A DNA stretch of 64,000 nucleotides, from contig NZ_JBHTDN010000004.1 of assembly GCF_042666505.1 (NCBI RefSeq), forward strand, positions 554,260 to 618,259, written 5' to 3'. Origin of the DNA: Parapedobacter sp042666505. GTDB taxonomy: Bacteria > Bacteroidota > Bacteroidia > Sphingobacteriales > Sphingobacteriaceae. The position numbers and the translations under genes are program-made. Positions 1 through 9,067 of the stretch are shown piece by piece; positions within the stretch are counted from its first letter, which is position 1, and each line of letters opens with the position of its first letter. The notes under the pieces were generated by a model that was given only the letters and a program-made list of their open reading frames with translations, searched no databases and was not told the origin of the DNA.

Positions 1-3000
1 CCTCTTTTTTATTCCCCTTGATCGTCAAATGCCATTCTTCGGTCTCACCCGGAAGCAATTTATCCCGGTGGGTGGCCCATTCCAATTGGAGATCCCGGTT
101 GGACCAGGGAACTGTAATGCGTTGGGAGGTCTGATACACCCGGTTGTTATGTACATACAACCAGGAGAACTCGAGGCCTCCTCGGTCTTTCTCGGTCAGA
201 TGCCGCTCGATCCGCCGCCATTCAGTAAATGCGGTAAATTCAGGGTTGATGTCGGTGTTGGTTTCCAAGACATAGGTGCTATCGGCCCCGGTTTTAATCA
301 CCATATCTAACGACTGATCCGGCTCCAGCGACGTTTTATCGGCGTATACGAGAAAGGGCTTCTGCGGTCTTGTTTTTGCGGTGACATCAACGGCGTAGGT
401 ATATTTTTTGTCGATGATTTCGTTGCCTTGTGGATCTGTTGTTTTCAGCTCAATCAGGTGCCACCCCTCGTGTTTCCAGAGACCGGCTGGCAGGGCCACC
501 TCGTTGGTGGTCGCTGTATTGATGGAGGTGTTCCAGACAGCGTTCTCTTGGGGCCATTGGAGGTAGTCCGATTCATCCGCATATTCGTCGTCCGGGAATG
601 CTGCCCGGAATTCCGTCTCCGACAGGAGATACTGGTCGGGTTTTTCCCACAGCCGTTTCCGGTAAAGTTTTCCCGGAAAACGCAGCGGGCGGACGGATAT
701 GGATACGTCCGTAGGCGTAGCGACACCGTCGAGGTTTTGGGTGCTGACGATCAACTTCTGCGGTTGCGTTAAATTAATGTGTTCCTCGATCGATGCCGTG
801 ATCTGCAACGAACGATAGCCCGCATTGACATCCTGCGATCCGCTTTGCGTCTCACCGTTGATATCAGTAACATCTGCGTAAACCGTATAGGTAAATACCG
901 GCCAGGAATCCGGATTGAGTTGTTTATCAGGCAGGGTCTGAAAGGATACCTCGAACGTGCCGTCTGCATCGGTAGTAAGGGTCCCATTGGCGACTTCCAT
1001 CTCCGGTGAATGAGGTTGTCCCCAACGGTAAAATGCCCAGAAATACGGAAAGCGGGCACGTCTCACCACGCGGTAGCGGACTTCCGCGCCATCGATGTTA
1101 TTTCCAGCATAAGCCTGCGCATTGCCCTTGATCGTCACCTCTTCATTGAGAGCCACATTCATCTTCAGTGAGTCAAACCGCACCCGGAACTTCGGCCGTT
1201 TATATTCCTCGACGGAAAAGTAAGCGGCCCCCAAGTCATTGCCCAGCCGCATCTGGCCAGTAAGGCCACCGTCTGGGGCGGTGAATGTGCCGGAGAACGA
1301 ACCGTACTCGTTGGAAGTCAATTCGATTGACGTTACCTCCTGATTATTTGCATCATACAGCGTTACTTTGGTTTGTTCATTCGGTAGTACCCGATTGGTT
1401 TTGTTTTTAAGGTTCTGTTGCACCAGAATGCCCTTAAAATGGATGGTTTGACCCGGCCGGTAAAGGGAGCGATCCGTAAAGAAAAAGAGACGATTGCTGG
1501 TGTCGGGTTGTTTATCACCCTTGTGGAACGAATAGTAATAGCTGGGCAGCTGTAAGGAATCTCCGTGGTGGACAACGCTCATGCGGCTTATTTCGGAAAA
1601 ATCGATTAGCGTTTTGCCATCCTCATCCGTTTTGGTTTGGCGCAATTTCGTGTATTTATACTCCCTTTTTCGACCATCCCATTGGTTGCCCCAATAACTA
1701 ACGGTCGCCCCGCGCAATGGCATCCCCGATTTACGGTGCAATGCAAATAGCCATCGGCCATCTTTGGTGTCGTAACCCGCCACACTGACGGTTGACACCT
1801 GAAAAGGTGTGGCATGAACAATGTTTTTAGTAAGCTGAAAATCCGATGTTGCTGATGCAACTAGTATATAGGATCCCACCGGTAAGGGATCGATCTTTAA
1901 TTCTGCACGGTGCTCATAAAGGTCTTCTGCCGATGGCAGTGCTTGTTGCCACGACCGGATGGGTTTTGTCTGGAGTAGTTGGGCACGTTGCTCATCCGTT
2001 AGCCGATTTTGCTGTGGATTTATTTGCAAAGCATTAGTATACAGTCGGATATATACCTTGGATACATTCCGGTAGGTAATCAGCGCCTTGCTGTTCTCTT
2101 CCGGCAGTACCACTTCTTCGGTCTGCAGGGCGAGCGATGGATCGGTGAGCTGTTGTGCCAAGCGCGAAGCGTTTGCAGCCCCTTCGGTGTCCGGAAAGCG
2201 TGCAACAAGGGCATCCAGCCGGTTTTTTAGCGCGGGAAGGTCCGTTTTTTTCGTTGGATCGGTCGACTGGTGGTCGTACAAGAACTGGATAATCTGGTAG
2301 GTAACCTGTGCGCTTGCAGGTGCATCTGGATACAACTTTTCCAAAGCGTGTAAGGCATGTAGATACAAACTATCTTTTTCGGGATGCACGGAATATCGAT
2401 GCACAAACGCGAGCCGTTGAAGGTCTGCATCAATCAAAGCGTCCGGCTTGGGGTCGTGGAGATGAAAAGCCAGTAGCTGCTGATAGGTGTGCAGCGCGCG
2501 GAAATGCAGAGCCTCCGGATGAGCCGGATTTACCTTCACGTCAGCCAGCCGATCCGCAGGTTCAAACCACAGGGTCCCGTCAATCTGGAATTGATAGGCC
2601 GGTTTAATTACGTCCTTTTCATCGTTTTGGAAGAATTCGAGGGCACGGAAAGCAAGGAAGTCGTATAGCGTAGGCCGCAAGTGGCGGGTGTTTTCTCCTG
2701 CACTCAGGATGGGTGCATAACGTGCTACCGGAATCTTTTGCAGCGCTTCACGATCCAGAATAGAAGCTTGATACAGCTCACTCGCTTTGCGGATTAAGGT
2801 GGCGGCATCCCACGTGGCGATATCAGCGGGCGGATCTCCAGCCAATGGGGTCCGATTCAGTATCGTCCATCGGTTATGCTGGTAATATCGCCAGTACAAT
2901 TCGCCATTGATACTTTGCCATAGCGATTTTTCCGCGCCTTGACTTGTCTGAATAAGCGAGTCAATCGTCAAAATATTCTGCGTCGTAGCATCACTTTGTA

Positions 3001-3241
3001 TGGTTTCATCCACGCCCATCAAAAAGAGTTGCGCTTTGATGGCATTCGGGCCATCTGCTTGTTGTTGCGCGGACGCCAATATTTTCTTGGCAATTTCGGC
3101 CGCCGACTGTGGCCGTCCTTTTTCGACGAGGGAATTTATCTGTTGCCATTCTTTTTCGAAGGAAGACAACGGAGGTAATTTTTGTGCCATGGTAGTCGTG
3201 ACGGTAAAAACCAAAACAAAGGAAAAAATGCTGCGAATCAT
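1..3241 (-). CDS. Alpha-2-macroglobulin family protein (MG2-containing), N-terminal 1080 residues, partial
   Basis: The minus frame is open from the ATG at 3241 to the left edge, so the C-terminus is outside the window. It starts with a signal peptide (MIRSIFSFVLVFTVTTTMAQ) and an alpha-helical region of about 500 residues of the kind that precedes macroglobulin repeats in Bacteroidota. Beta-rich MG-type segments follow, including a stretch with WPVFTYTVYADVTDVNGET and, near the edge, RDLQLEWATHRDKLLPGE. Bacterial alpha-2-macroglobulins are periplasmic or surface protease traps, and Bacteroidota members usually have 1800-2000 residues. Whether a thioester CxEQ motif exists cannot be seen, because it would lie beyond the edge. 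The family call rests on domain style and the long secreted architecture. No partner gene such as pbpC is visible. Confidence 0.8.
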   Translation of the reverse strand, partial: MIRSIFSFVLVFTVTTTMAQKLPPLSSFEKEWQQINSLVEKGRPQSAAEIAKKILASAQQQADGPNAIKAQLFLMGVDETIQSDATTQNILTIDSLIQTSQGAEKSLWQSINGELYWRYYQHNRWTILNRTPLAGDPPADIATWDAATLIRKASELYQASILDREALQKIPVARYAPILSAGENTRHLRPTLYDFLAFRALEFFQNDEKDVIKPAYQFQIDGTLWFEPADRLADVKVNPAHPEALHFRALHTYQQLLAFHLHDPKPDALIDADLQRLAFVHRYSVHPEKDSLYLHALHALEKLYPDAPASAQVTYQIIQFLYDHQSTDPTKKTDLPALKNRLDALVARFPDTEGAANASRLAQQLTDPSLALQTEEVVLPEENSKALITYRNVSKVYIRLYTNALQINPQQNRLTDEQRAQLLQTKPIRSWQQALPSAEDLYEHRAELKIDPLPVGSYILVASATSDFQLTKNIVHATPFQVSTVSVAGYDTKDGRWLFALHRKSGMPLRGATVSYWGNQWDGRKREYKYTKLRQTKTDEDGKTLIDFSEISRMSVVHHGDSLQLPSYYYSFHKGDKQPDTSNRLFFFTDRSLYRPGQTIHFKGILVQQNLKNKTNRVLPNEQTKVTLYDANNQEVTSIELTSNEYGSFSGTFTAPDGGLTGQMRLGNDLGAAYFSVEEYKRPKFRVRFDSLKMNVALNEEVTIKGNAQAYAGNNIDGAEVRYRVVRRARFPYFWAFYRWGQPHSPEMEVANGTLTTDADGTFEVSFQTLPDKQLNPDSWPVFTYTVYADVTDINGETQSGSQDVNAGYRSLQITASIEEHINLTQPQKLIVSTQNLDGVATPTDVSISVRPLRFPGKLYRKRLWEKPDQYLLSETEFRAAFPDDEYADESDYLQWPQENAVWNTSINTATTNEVALPAGLWKHEGWHLIELKTTDPQGNEIIDKKYTYAVDVTAKTRPQKPFLVYADKTSLEPDQSLDMVIKTGADSTYVLETNTDINPEFTAFTEWRRIERHLTEKDRGGLEFSWLYVHNNRVYQTSQRITVPWSNRDLQLEWATHRDKLLPGETEEWHLTIKGNKKE

Positions 3242-3539
3242 GCTGATAGAAATTAATGTCTTGTGATGTGCCTGTGCAAACTTAACTAAAATTGCGTCCA
3301 CTACACAGAACAAGGACGCATTGTGCCACACGGATGCTACAGGAAGAGAAATTCCATATCCTTTTTCCAACTTTATCACGTCAAGCAGAGAAAACGCATA
3401 ATTCATGCTCATAGATAGTATAAATTGTGGGTTTTTTTCTATTAATTAGTATACGTTTTACCGTACGGTTAATGATGTTTATGGGATCTGGATGCGGAGA
3501 CCGGTTCCAAAGAGCATTAAGCTACGTAACGTTACGGAT

Positions 3540-5006
3540 ATGGCATTCAATCACATGATTACATTTAGAATAGGACTGTTGCTCCTCGGTTTATTAGGGA
3601 TGGATATGAAAGGTTTGGGGCAATCCCAGCGTCCAAACATCATCCTTTTTCTGGCAGATGACATCGGGGCAAACGACATCGGCTGTTATGGTAACCCATT
3701 TGTTCAGACGCCACACATCGATCGTATGGCGGCGGAAGGCATACGTTTTACCAATGCCTATGTCACCACGAGCTCATGCAGTCCCAGTCGGTGCAGTATT
3801 TTATCAGGGCGGTATCCGCACAATACCGGGGCAGCAGAACTGCATACACCATTGCCTGCAGCTATCCCCACGTTTGCCGAGTTGTTGCATACTGCGGGTT
3901 ACTATACTGCCCACGCAGGCAAATGGCACATGGGGGAACCTGCAAAAAGAGGATTTAATTTGGTACAGGAGCATAATAAATTGAACGGGGATGGAGGAGA
4001 GGCGCTTTGGGTGAAAACCTTGCGGGACCGCCCCAAAGATGCGCCTTTTTTAATGTGGTTTGCTTCATATGATGCCCATCGGCCATGGGGTCCGAACGAC
4101 CTGAGTGGCAGGCATACGCCCGATCAAGTCGCCGTTCCTCCTTATCTGGTCGATTCAGACTTAACTAGATCGGACTTAGCGGCTTATTATGATGAAATCA
4201 GTCGATTCGATCGCTCCATAGGCCAGGTAGAAGCAGAATTGGAGCGGCAAGGGGTTTCGGATAATACAATCATTATCGTCCTTTCGGACAATGGGAGCCC
4301 CTTTCCACGCGCCAAGACGCGGCTATATGACAGTGGTGTGAAAACCCCGTTTGTTGTGAAATGGCCGGCGGGGATTTCATACCGAGGCGCTGTAAGCGAA
4401 AGTTTGCTGAGTACGATTGATATTGCGCCCACTCTCTTGAAACTGGCGGATGTAGACATAGGCGAGAGTTTTCAGGGAGTATCTTTTTCAGGGATTTTCA
4501 ATCAGCCCGATCTGGAAGTCCGTGAGTATGTTTTCGCGGAGCATAATTGGCACGACTACGAAGCATTGGAGCGAATGGTCCGGACCCGCGATTTTCTGTA
4601 CGTGGTGAATATGCGCCCCGGATTGGCTAACCAAGGACCAGCAGATGCGGTCGGCAGTCCTTCTTTTATTGAGCTAGCAGAAGCAAAGAATGCGGGTGTC
4701 CTTACAGCCGCTCAGGCGGATGTATTTGTGACACCCCGTCCGCGGGAGGAGCTGTATGACTATCGGTCGGATCCGGATCAATTAATTAATATTGCTGCGC
4801 TTCCCCGGTATGTGGACGAATTGGAACAACATCGCATGATTATGGAGCGTTGGCGGAAAGAAACTGATGATTCGACACCCGATCGTCTTACGGCTGATTG
4901 GTTTGATCGGGAAACCGGCAAACCTTTACCTGCGGATCGGATTCGCGGCGTAATGCCGGGCTCTGACAATCGAGCGACGGATACGGCCAACAAAGGACCG
5001 CATTAG
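3540..5006 (+). CDS. Secreted sulfatase, formylglycine-dependent (heparan N-sulfatase-like)
   Basis: This is a type I sulfatase that hydrolyses sulfate esters or sulfamates, probably in the periplasm. Counting from the ATG at 3540, residues D40-D41 (LADDIGANDIG) are calcium ligands. C80-S-P-S-R84 is the Cys-type modification motif in which the Cys becomes formylglycine. GKWHMG near residue 127 carries the conserved Lys and His, and a SDNG motif follows later. A hydrophobic signal segment (ITFRIGLLLLGLLG) begins near residue 6. An in-frame ATG at 3492 would add 16 non-signal residues and one at 3555 would give the tightest signal peptide, so the start is uncertain. The length of 488 fits the SGSH-like sulfatases. 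It stands alone: no SusC/D pair and no anSME or FGE maturase is nearby. Confidence 0.88.
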   Translation: MAFNHMITFRIGLLLLGLLGMDMKGLGQSQRPNIILFLADDIGANDIGCYGNPFVQTPHIDRMAAEGIRFTNAYVTTSSCSPSRCSILSGRYPHNTGAAELHTPLPAAIPTFAELLHTAGYYTAHAGKWHMGEPAKRGFNLVQEHNKLNGDGGEALWVKTLRDRPKDAPFLMWFASYDAHRPWGPNDLSGRHTPDQVAVPPYLVDSDLTRSDLAAYYDEISRFDRSIGQVEAELERQGVSDNTIIIVLSDNGSPFPRAKTRLYDSGVKTPFVVKWPAGISYRGAVSESLLSTIDIAPTLLKLADVDIGESFQGVSFSGIFNQPDLEVREYVFAEHNWHDYEALERMVRTRDFLYVVNMRPGLANQGPADAVGSPSFIELAEAKNAGVLTAAQADVFVTPRPREELYDYRSDPDQLINIAALPRYVDELEQHRMIMERWRKETDDSTPDRLTADWFDRETGKPLPADRIRGVMPGSDNRATDTANKGPH

Positions 5007-5107
5007 CACAACCTGCTGAATACATTAAAAGAATTTTTATATCCATAAGCTGTTTTGGCATAAATAATGCGTAGCTTCGCTATTATTTAATTTATTTTTA
5101 TACCACA

Positions 5108-5299
5108 ATGCAAGAAGGCGTAGTAAAATTCTTCAATGAGACCAAGGGTTTCGGCTTCATCACTCCGATTGGTGGCGGTGAGGATGTTTTCGTACACGTA
5201 TCGGGTCTGATTGACCAAATCCGCGAGAAAGACGACGTGTCTTTCGAGATCGCGAAGGGCAAAAAAGGCCCCAATGCGGTGAACGTAAAGCTCATCTAA
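5108..5299 (+). CDS. cspA: Cold-shock domain protein (CspA family)
   Basis: A 63-residue single cold-shock domain that binds single-stranded RNA or DNA and acts as an RNA chaperone in the cytoplasm. RNP1 (KGFGFI, residues 13-18) and RNP2 (VFVHVS, residues 27-32) are both intact, and the protein fills the whole fold with no extension. It is a single-gene unit: about 100 bases of A+T-rich leader precede it and a strong hairpin terminator follows. The leader has a possible -7 box (TAGCTTCG at 5072) but no well-spaced -33 element. The symbol is a family-level name. Confidence 0.93.
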   Translation: MQEGVVKFFNETKGFGFITPIGGGEDVFVHVSGLIDQIREKDDVSFEIAKGKKGPNAVNVKLI

Positions 5300-5328
5300 A
5301 AGAAAGTCAATTGAATTGGTTTTCATTG

Positions 5329-5354
5329 AAGCTGCCCTTTAAGGCAGCTTTTTT
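5329..5354 (+). terminator. Rho-independent terminator of the cold-shock gene
   Basis: A perfect 8-bp stem AAGCTGCC (5329-5336) / GGCAGCTT (5343-5350) with a six-base loop is followed at once by a T-run. It starts 30 bases after the cold-shock stop codon. Confidence 0.88.
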
Positions 5355-5536
5355 AGTTTGTATTTGCTAACAAACGCAGTCAGTCATCGAGAAATCGTTC
5401 CGGTAACGTTTGCGTATATTTTATTGGATGAATACGCTACATTATGATTTTGATTTGATACTATTGTGGCATCTTGGAAGAATGGCACTGCATTCGATCT
5501 AAGAAGTATACTAGCTGATTTTAAATCTTATTGATT

Positions 5537-6427
5537 ATGGAAACTCATTTATCCAGGCGTCGTTTCATACAAAGAAGTTTACTGGCAGGTGTCGGCATGT
5601 CCGTCATGGATCCAGCTTCCCTCTGGGCCATGATGAAAAAGCGCGGTATGCGTTTTGGTTTAGTTACCTACCAATGGGGAAAAGACTGGGACCTCCCTAC
5701 CTTGATCGCCAATTGCGAAAAAACCGGCCTTTTGGGCGTGGAACTTCGCACCCAGCATGCGCACGGCGTCGAAACCAATCTGAATGCCGCTCAGCGTGCA
5801 GAAGTGAAGAAGCGCTTTGCCGATAGCCCCGTAACCTGTGTGGGCTACGGATCTAATTTTGAATACCATAGCCCTGATCCCGCTAAACTGCGTGAAAATA
5901 TAGCGCAGACCAAAGAATACATCAAGCTTTGCAAGGACATCGGCGCTACGGGCATCAAGGTAAAGCCCAATACGTTGCCCGCGGAGGTTCCCCGCGAGAA
6001 GACAATTGCCCAGATCGCGGCATCGCTTGACGAGGTAGGAAAATTTGCGCAGGATTACGGACAATTGATCCGGGTTGAAGTCCACGGCCCCATAACAGCT
6101 GAGCTTACAAATATGAAAGCGATCTTCGATCAGGTGACGGAACCCAATGTGAAGATATGCTGGAACAGTAATATGCAGGATTTATCGGCACCTGGGCTTG
6201 AAGAGAACTTTAACATGGTGAAGAAATGGATAGGTGATACCGTCCATGTACGCGGATTTAATATTGATAATTATCCCCATCAGGAACTGTTCAATTTATT
6301 TGCCGGAATCAATTACAATGGCTGGATACTGCTTGAAGCTAGTCACGAAGTCCCTGACAGAGTCGCTGGTATGAAAGAGCAACTGGCACTTTTTAATAAA
6401 CTAAAGGCGGGCATCGGAAGAAAATAA
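5537..6427 (+). CDS. Exported sugar phosphate isomerase/epimerase-like TIM-barrel protein
   Basis: The start is set at the ATG at 5537; a TTG six bases earlier is in frame but unlikely. The N-terminus METHLSRRRFIQRSLLAGVG has the twin-arginine pattern (SRRRF followed by a hydrophobic stretch), so Tat export is predicted. The body is a xylose-isomerase-like AP2EC barrel: GLVTYQWGKDWDL near the first strand, GVELRTQHAHG, VEVHGP, ICWNSN, VHVRG and a late WILLEASHE with acidic and His metal-ligand candidates. Such proteins are common in Bacteroidota carbohydrate regions, but the substrate cannot be read from the sequence. It is monocistronic here, with about 235 bases of mostly featureless leader. 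Confidence 0.82.
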   Translation: METHLSRRRFIQRSLLAGVGMSVMDPASLWAMMKKRGMRFGLVTYQWGKDWDLPTLIANCEKTGLLGVELRTQHAHGVETNLNAAQRAEVKKRFADSPVTCVGYGSNFEYHSPDPAKLRENIAQTKEYIKLCKDIGATGIKVKPNTLPAEVPREKTIAQIAASLDEVGKFAQDYGQLIRVEVHGPITAELTNMKAIFDQVTEPNVKICWNSNMQDLSAPGLEENFNMVKKWIGDTVHVRGFNIDNYPHQELFNLFAGINYNGWILLEASHEVPDRVAGMKEQLALFNKLKAGIGRK

Positions 6428-6666
6428 ACATAGGCTAAGCCCCATGAGAGAAAGATGAGGTTTTATTAAAAAAGCCTGAGGAAGTACTGCTGCGATTGGA
6501 GGAATGGGATTCAGCGCGAAATCGTATGCTTCTATATTGGGAGCGAACACCGGATAATGCCACGTACTTCCCACCTATTGTCCACGTATCTTCCACCTAT
6601 TATCCACCTTTTCTATGTGGGATTGGCCCTGGTAGATCGTTGTACATGCCCGGGAACAACCTGTAG

Positions 6667-6756
6667 GTGACTACTGCTGGCGTTGAATGGCCCAACGGAA
6701 CCATCCAGCTGCTCCAAACCCATTGCCGTAACCTGCCGGTTGTAACTTTACATTGA
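6667..6756 (+). pseudogene. Possible remnant of an ASPIC/UnbV (CRTAC1-like) domain gene
   Basis: Translation from 6667 gives VTTAGVEWPNGTIQLLQTH and then a stop. The GVEWPNGTIQLL core resembles the ASPIC/UnbV signature (V-x-W-P-x-G-x-x-Q-x-L) seen in C-terminal repeats of secreted CRTAC1/FG-GAP proteins of Bacteroidota. There is no start codon, the frame upstream carries a TAG at 6664, and the protein would end without a full domain. I read it as a decayed C-terminus. A 30-residue match may be chance, so confidence is low. Confidence 0.35.
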
Positions 6757-6768
6757 TAAATAGTTTTC
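6740..6768 (+). promoter_or_regulatory. Candidate Bacteroidota-type promoter for the GMC dehydrogenase genes
   Basis: TTG at 6740-6742, an 18-base spacer and TAGTTTTC at 6761-6768 approximate the TTTG / TAnnTTTG consensus. The box lies 28 bases before the ATG at 6797. The last base of the -7 box is off consensus. Confidence 0.35.
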
Positions 6769-6796
6769 GTAATATTGGAGATTAAAATCAGACACA

Positions 6797-7318
6797 ATGA
6801 CGATGAACCGCAGGGCCGCGCTTCGCACACTCTTATACATCGCCGGAGGTACGTTGGTACTTCCGGCCTGTTTCCGGGAATCTGGAAAGGCCAGTATTGA
6901 TCTGACGAATCTCTCGATCACCGAGAGCGATGAACAATTGCTGGCCGAATTGACCGAGACACTTATCCCCGCCACCGATACGCCCGGAGGCAAGGAATTA
7001 TTGTTGCATCTTTTTGTTTTAAAGATGGTCGATGATTGCCATACCCCTGAAGAACAAGAACAGTTTACAAAAGGGTTGTCAGCATTCTCAAGTTGGTCTC
7101 GGAAAGAACTGGGTGCCGAATTTACTGTTGCTGATGCGGATCGTCGCACAGCATTGCTCAGTAAAATCGACGACAACGTAGACGAAGATTTAAAGCAATT
7201 TTTCTCGACTACCAAACGCCGGGCTATACAGGGGTATTTGAATTCCCAGTACGTCATGACCAACTTGGTGAAATATGAACTCATACCGGGCCGGTATAAT
7301 GGTTATGCCCCGGTATAA
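6797..7318 (+). CDS. Gluconate 2-dehydrogenase subunit 3 family protein (GMC dehydrogenase small subunit)
   Basis: A 173-residue small subunit that partners membrane-bound GMC flavoprotein dehydrogenases and helps export and anchor the complex. The N-terminus MTMNRRAALRTLLYIAGG has an RR plus a hydrophobic stretch, and a lipobox-like LPAC ends near residue 27, so a lipoprotein anchor is likely. The body shows the family pattern TLIPATDTPGG near residue 55 and a C-terminal YELIPGRYNGYAPV, which resembles the GxYxG end of this family. It lies 33 bases before the large subunit, as expected for a two-gene unit. No cytochrome c subunit is visible, so the electron acceptor is unknown. Confidence 0.87.
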   Translation: MTMNRRAALRTLLYIAGGTLVLPACFRESGKASIDLTNLSITESDEQLLAELTETLIPATDTPGGKELLLHLFVLKMVDDCHTPEEQEQFTKGLSAFSSWSRKELGAEFTVADADRRTALLSKIDDNVDEDLKQFFSTTKRRAIQGYLNSQYVMTNLVKYELIPGRYNGYAPV

Positions 7319-7351
7319 TGACACAGAAACTAAACAAACGACGATACATTT

Positions 7352-9067
7352 ATGGCAAACCTGGCAATAGATAGTATTAAGGAACGAACATTTGATGCCA
7401 TTGTGATCGGCTCGGGTGCCAGTGGCAGTTGGGCGGCCAAAGAATTTACGGAAAAAGGACTAAAGACCTTGCTGTTGGAACGTGGGCGCAATGTGGAACA
7501 CGTGAAGGATTATCCCACCACCAACATGTATCCCTACGAATTTGAACACCGACTGGAAATGCCGTACGAAGACAGGCAGAAAAATCCCATTGCAAACCGT
7601 TGCTATAACTACAAGGAAGATTCAGCGCATTTCTTTGTAAAAGACGACGAGCATCCGTATATCCAGGTGAAGGATTTTGATTGGATACGGGGTTATCAAG
7701 TGGGCGGAAAATCATTACTGTGGGCTCGGCAGGTGCAGCGATGGAGTAATTTCGATTTTGAAGGGCCTGCGCGCGACGGGTTTTCGGTGGACTGGCCCAT
7801 CCGGTATAAAGATATCGATCCCTGGTACAGTTACGTCGAGCGTTTCATTGGCGTATCCGGCAACAACGATGGGATTCCCGAATTGCCGGATGGAGACCAC
7901 CTGCCGGGCTATCCACTCAATGCTGTGGAAGATCATTTCAGCAAGTCGGTCAGACAACACTATAAAAACCGCCATGTGATCAGCGCACGATGCGCACACA
8001 TTTCAAAACCTAATCCAATCCATCTCCAACAGGGGCGGGTGCAGTGCCAGAATCGCATCCTTTGCCGACGAGGATGCCCCTTCGGCGGCTATTACAGTGC
8101 CAATGCCGTAACCATCCCTTGGGCGCAGAAAACGGGTAACCTCACGTTGCGGCCGCATTCGGTGGTGCATTCCATTATCTATGATGAAACCAAAGGCAAA
8201 GCAACGGGCGTTAAAGTAATTGATGCAAACACCAAAGAAGAAATGGAGTTTTTCGCCAGGGTCATTTTTGTAAACGCTTCGACGTTGAATACGAATCTGA
8301 TCTTGCTCAATTCCATTTCCAACCGGTTTCCGCAAGGGTTAGGCAACGATAACGACCTGATGGGTAAATATGTGGCATTCCACAACTATACAGCTACCAT
8401 TGGGGCCGAATATGATGGCTTGCGGCAATATCGTACCGATGGACGTAATCCGGCCGGCGGCGGGTACATTCCACGCTTCCGTAATGTATATCGGCAGGAA
8501 ACGGATTTCCTGCGTGGCTGGGCTGCCGGTTTTGGGGCAAGCCGTTCAGAAATACGCGATACGTCGGGTGTAGGTACCGCGTTAAAAGACGGTATACTGA
8601 ATGCGGAACTCGGGCCGTGGCGTGTGCATTCGCATATGATGGCAGAGACCATACCCAAAGAGGAAAATTTCGTAAGCTTGGATACCGAACAAAAAGATGC
8701 TTGGGGTGTGCCTTTGTTGCGTATTTCGATTGATTATGACGAAAACGATCGGAAGATGCGGCAAGATTACTACGAGCAAATGACCGAAATGTACGAAAGG
8801 GCGGGTTTTACCAATATTCAGACCCGCGATGACAACCGGAGACCGGGCAATGATATTCATGAAATGGGTGGGGTGCGTATGGGACACGATCCGAAGACAT
8901 CCCTATTGAATAAATGGCACCAGTTGCACGCCTGCCAGAATGTGTTCGTCACGGACGGGGCCTGCATGACTTCCACATCCACGCAGAATCCGACACTGAC
9001 ATACATGGCATTTACCGCAAGAGCGGCGAATTACGCGATGGATGAAATGAAAAAGGGAAATCTATAA
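7352..9067 (+). CDS. GMC-family FAD-dependent oxidoreductase (sugar/alcohol dehydrogenase large subunit)
   Basis: A 571-residue flavoprotein that oxidises a sugar or alcohol. The FAD Rossmann motif is at residues 20-29 (GSGASGSWAA), followed by LLLERG. A Cys-rich segment near 225-245 (RVQCQNRILCRRGCPFGG) and the C-terminal GMC_oxred_C end (FVTDGACMTSTSTQNPT, with His earlier in DIHEMGGVRMG) are intact. The partner is the small subunit just upstream, and the GH76 gene downstream overlaps by one base, so oxidation of a mannan-derived or related sugar in the periplasm is possible. The exact substrate is not shown by the sequence. Confidence 0.9.
   Translation: MANLAIDSIKERTFDAIVIGSGASGSWAAKEFTEKGLKTLLLERGRNVEHVKDYPTTNMYPYEFEHRLEMPYEDRQKNPIANRCYNYKEDSAHFFVKDDEHPYIQVKDFDWIRGYQVGGKSLLWARQVQRWSNFDFEGPARDGFSVDWPIRYKDIDPWYSYVERFIGVSGNNDGIPELPDGDHLPGYPLNAVEDHFSKSVRQHYKNRHVISARCAHISKPNPIHLQQGRVQCQNRILCRRGCPFGGYYSANAVTIPWAQKTGNLTLRPHSVVHSIIYDETKGKATGVKVIDANTKEEMEFFARVIFVNASTLNTNLILLNSISNRFPQGLGNDNDLMGKYVAFHNYTATIGAEYDGLRQYRTDGRNPAGGGYIPRFRNVYRQETDFLRGWAAGFGASRSEIRDTSGVGTALKDGILNAELGPWRVHSHMMAETIPKEENFVSLDTEQKDAWGVPLLRISIDYDENDRKMRQDYYEQMTEMYERAGFTNIQTRDDNRRPGNDIHEMGGVRMGHDPKTSLLNKWHQLHACQNVFVTDGACMTSTSTQNPTLTYMAFTARAANYAMDEMKKGNL

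Larger units (their letters stand above)
6428..6796. other. 369-bp gap holding a probable gene remnant and a candidate promoter
   Basis: No intact gene is present. A plus frame is open from 6448 to an in-frame TAG at 6664, then continues as a short ASPIC/UnbV-like piece (separate entry). An imperfect direct repeat (CACCTATT-TCCAC, two copies between 6575 and 6608) lies in the middle. A candidate promoter for the downstream dehydrogenase genes lies at the right end. Confidence 0.5.

Noticed and set aside
5396..5420. LacI-like half-palindrome (CGGTAACGTTTGCG) before the exported isomerase gene
   Set aside because: Only 5 of 7 arm positions pair and no LacI-type regulator is in the window.
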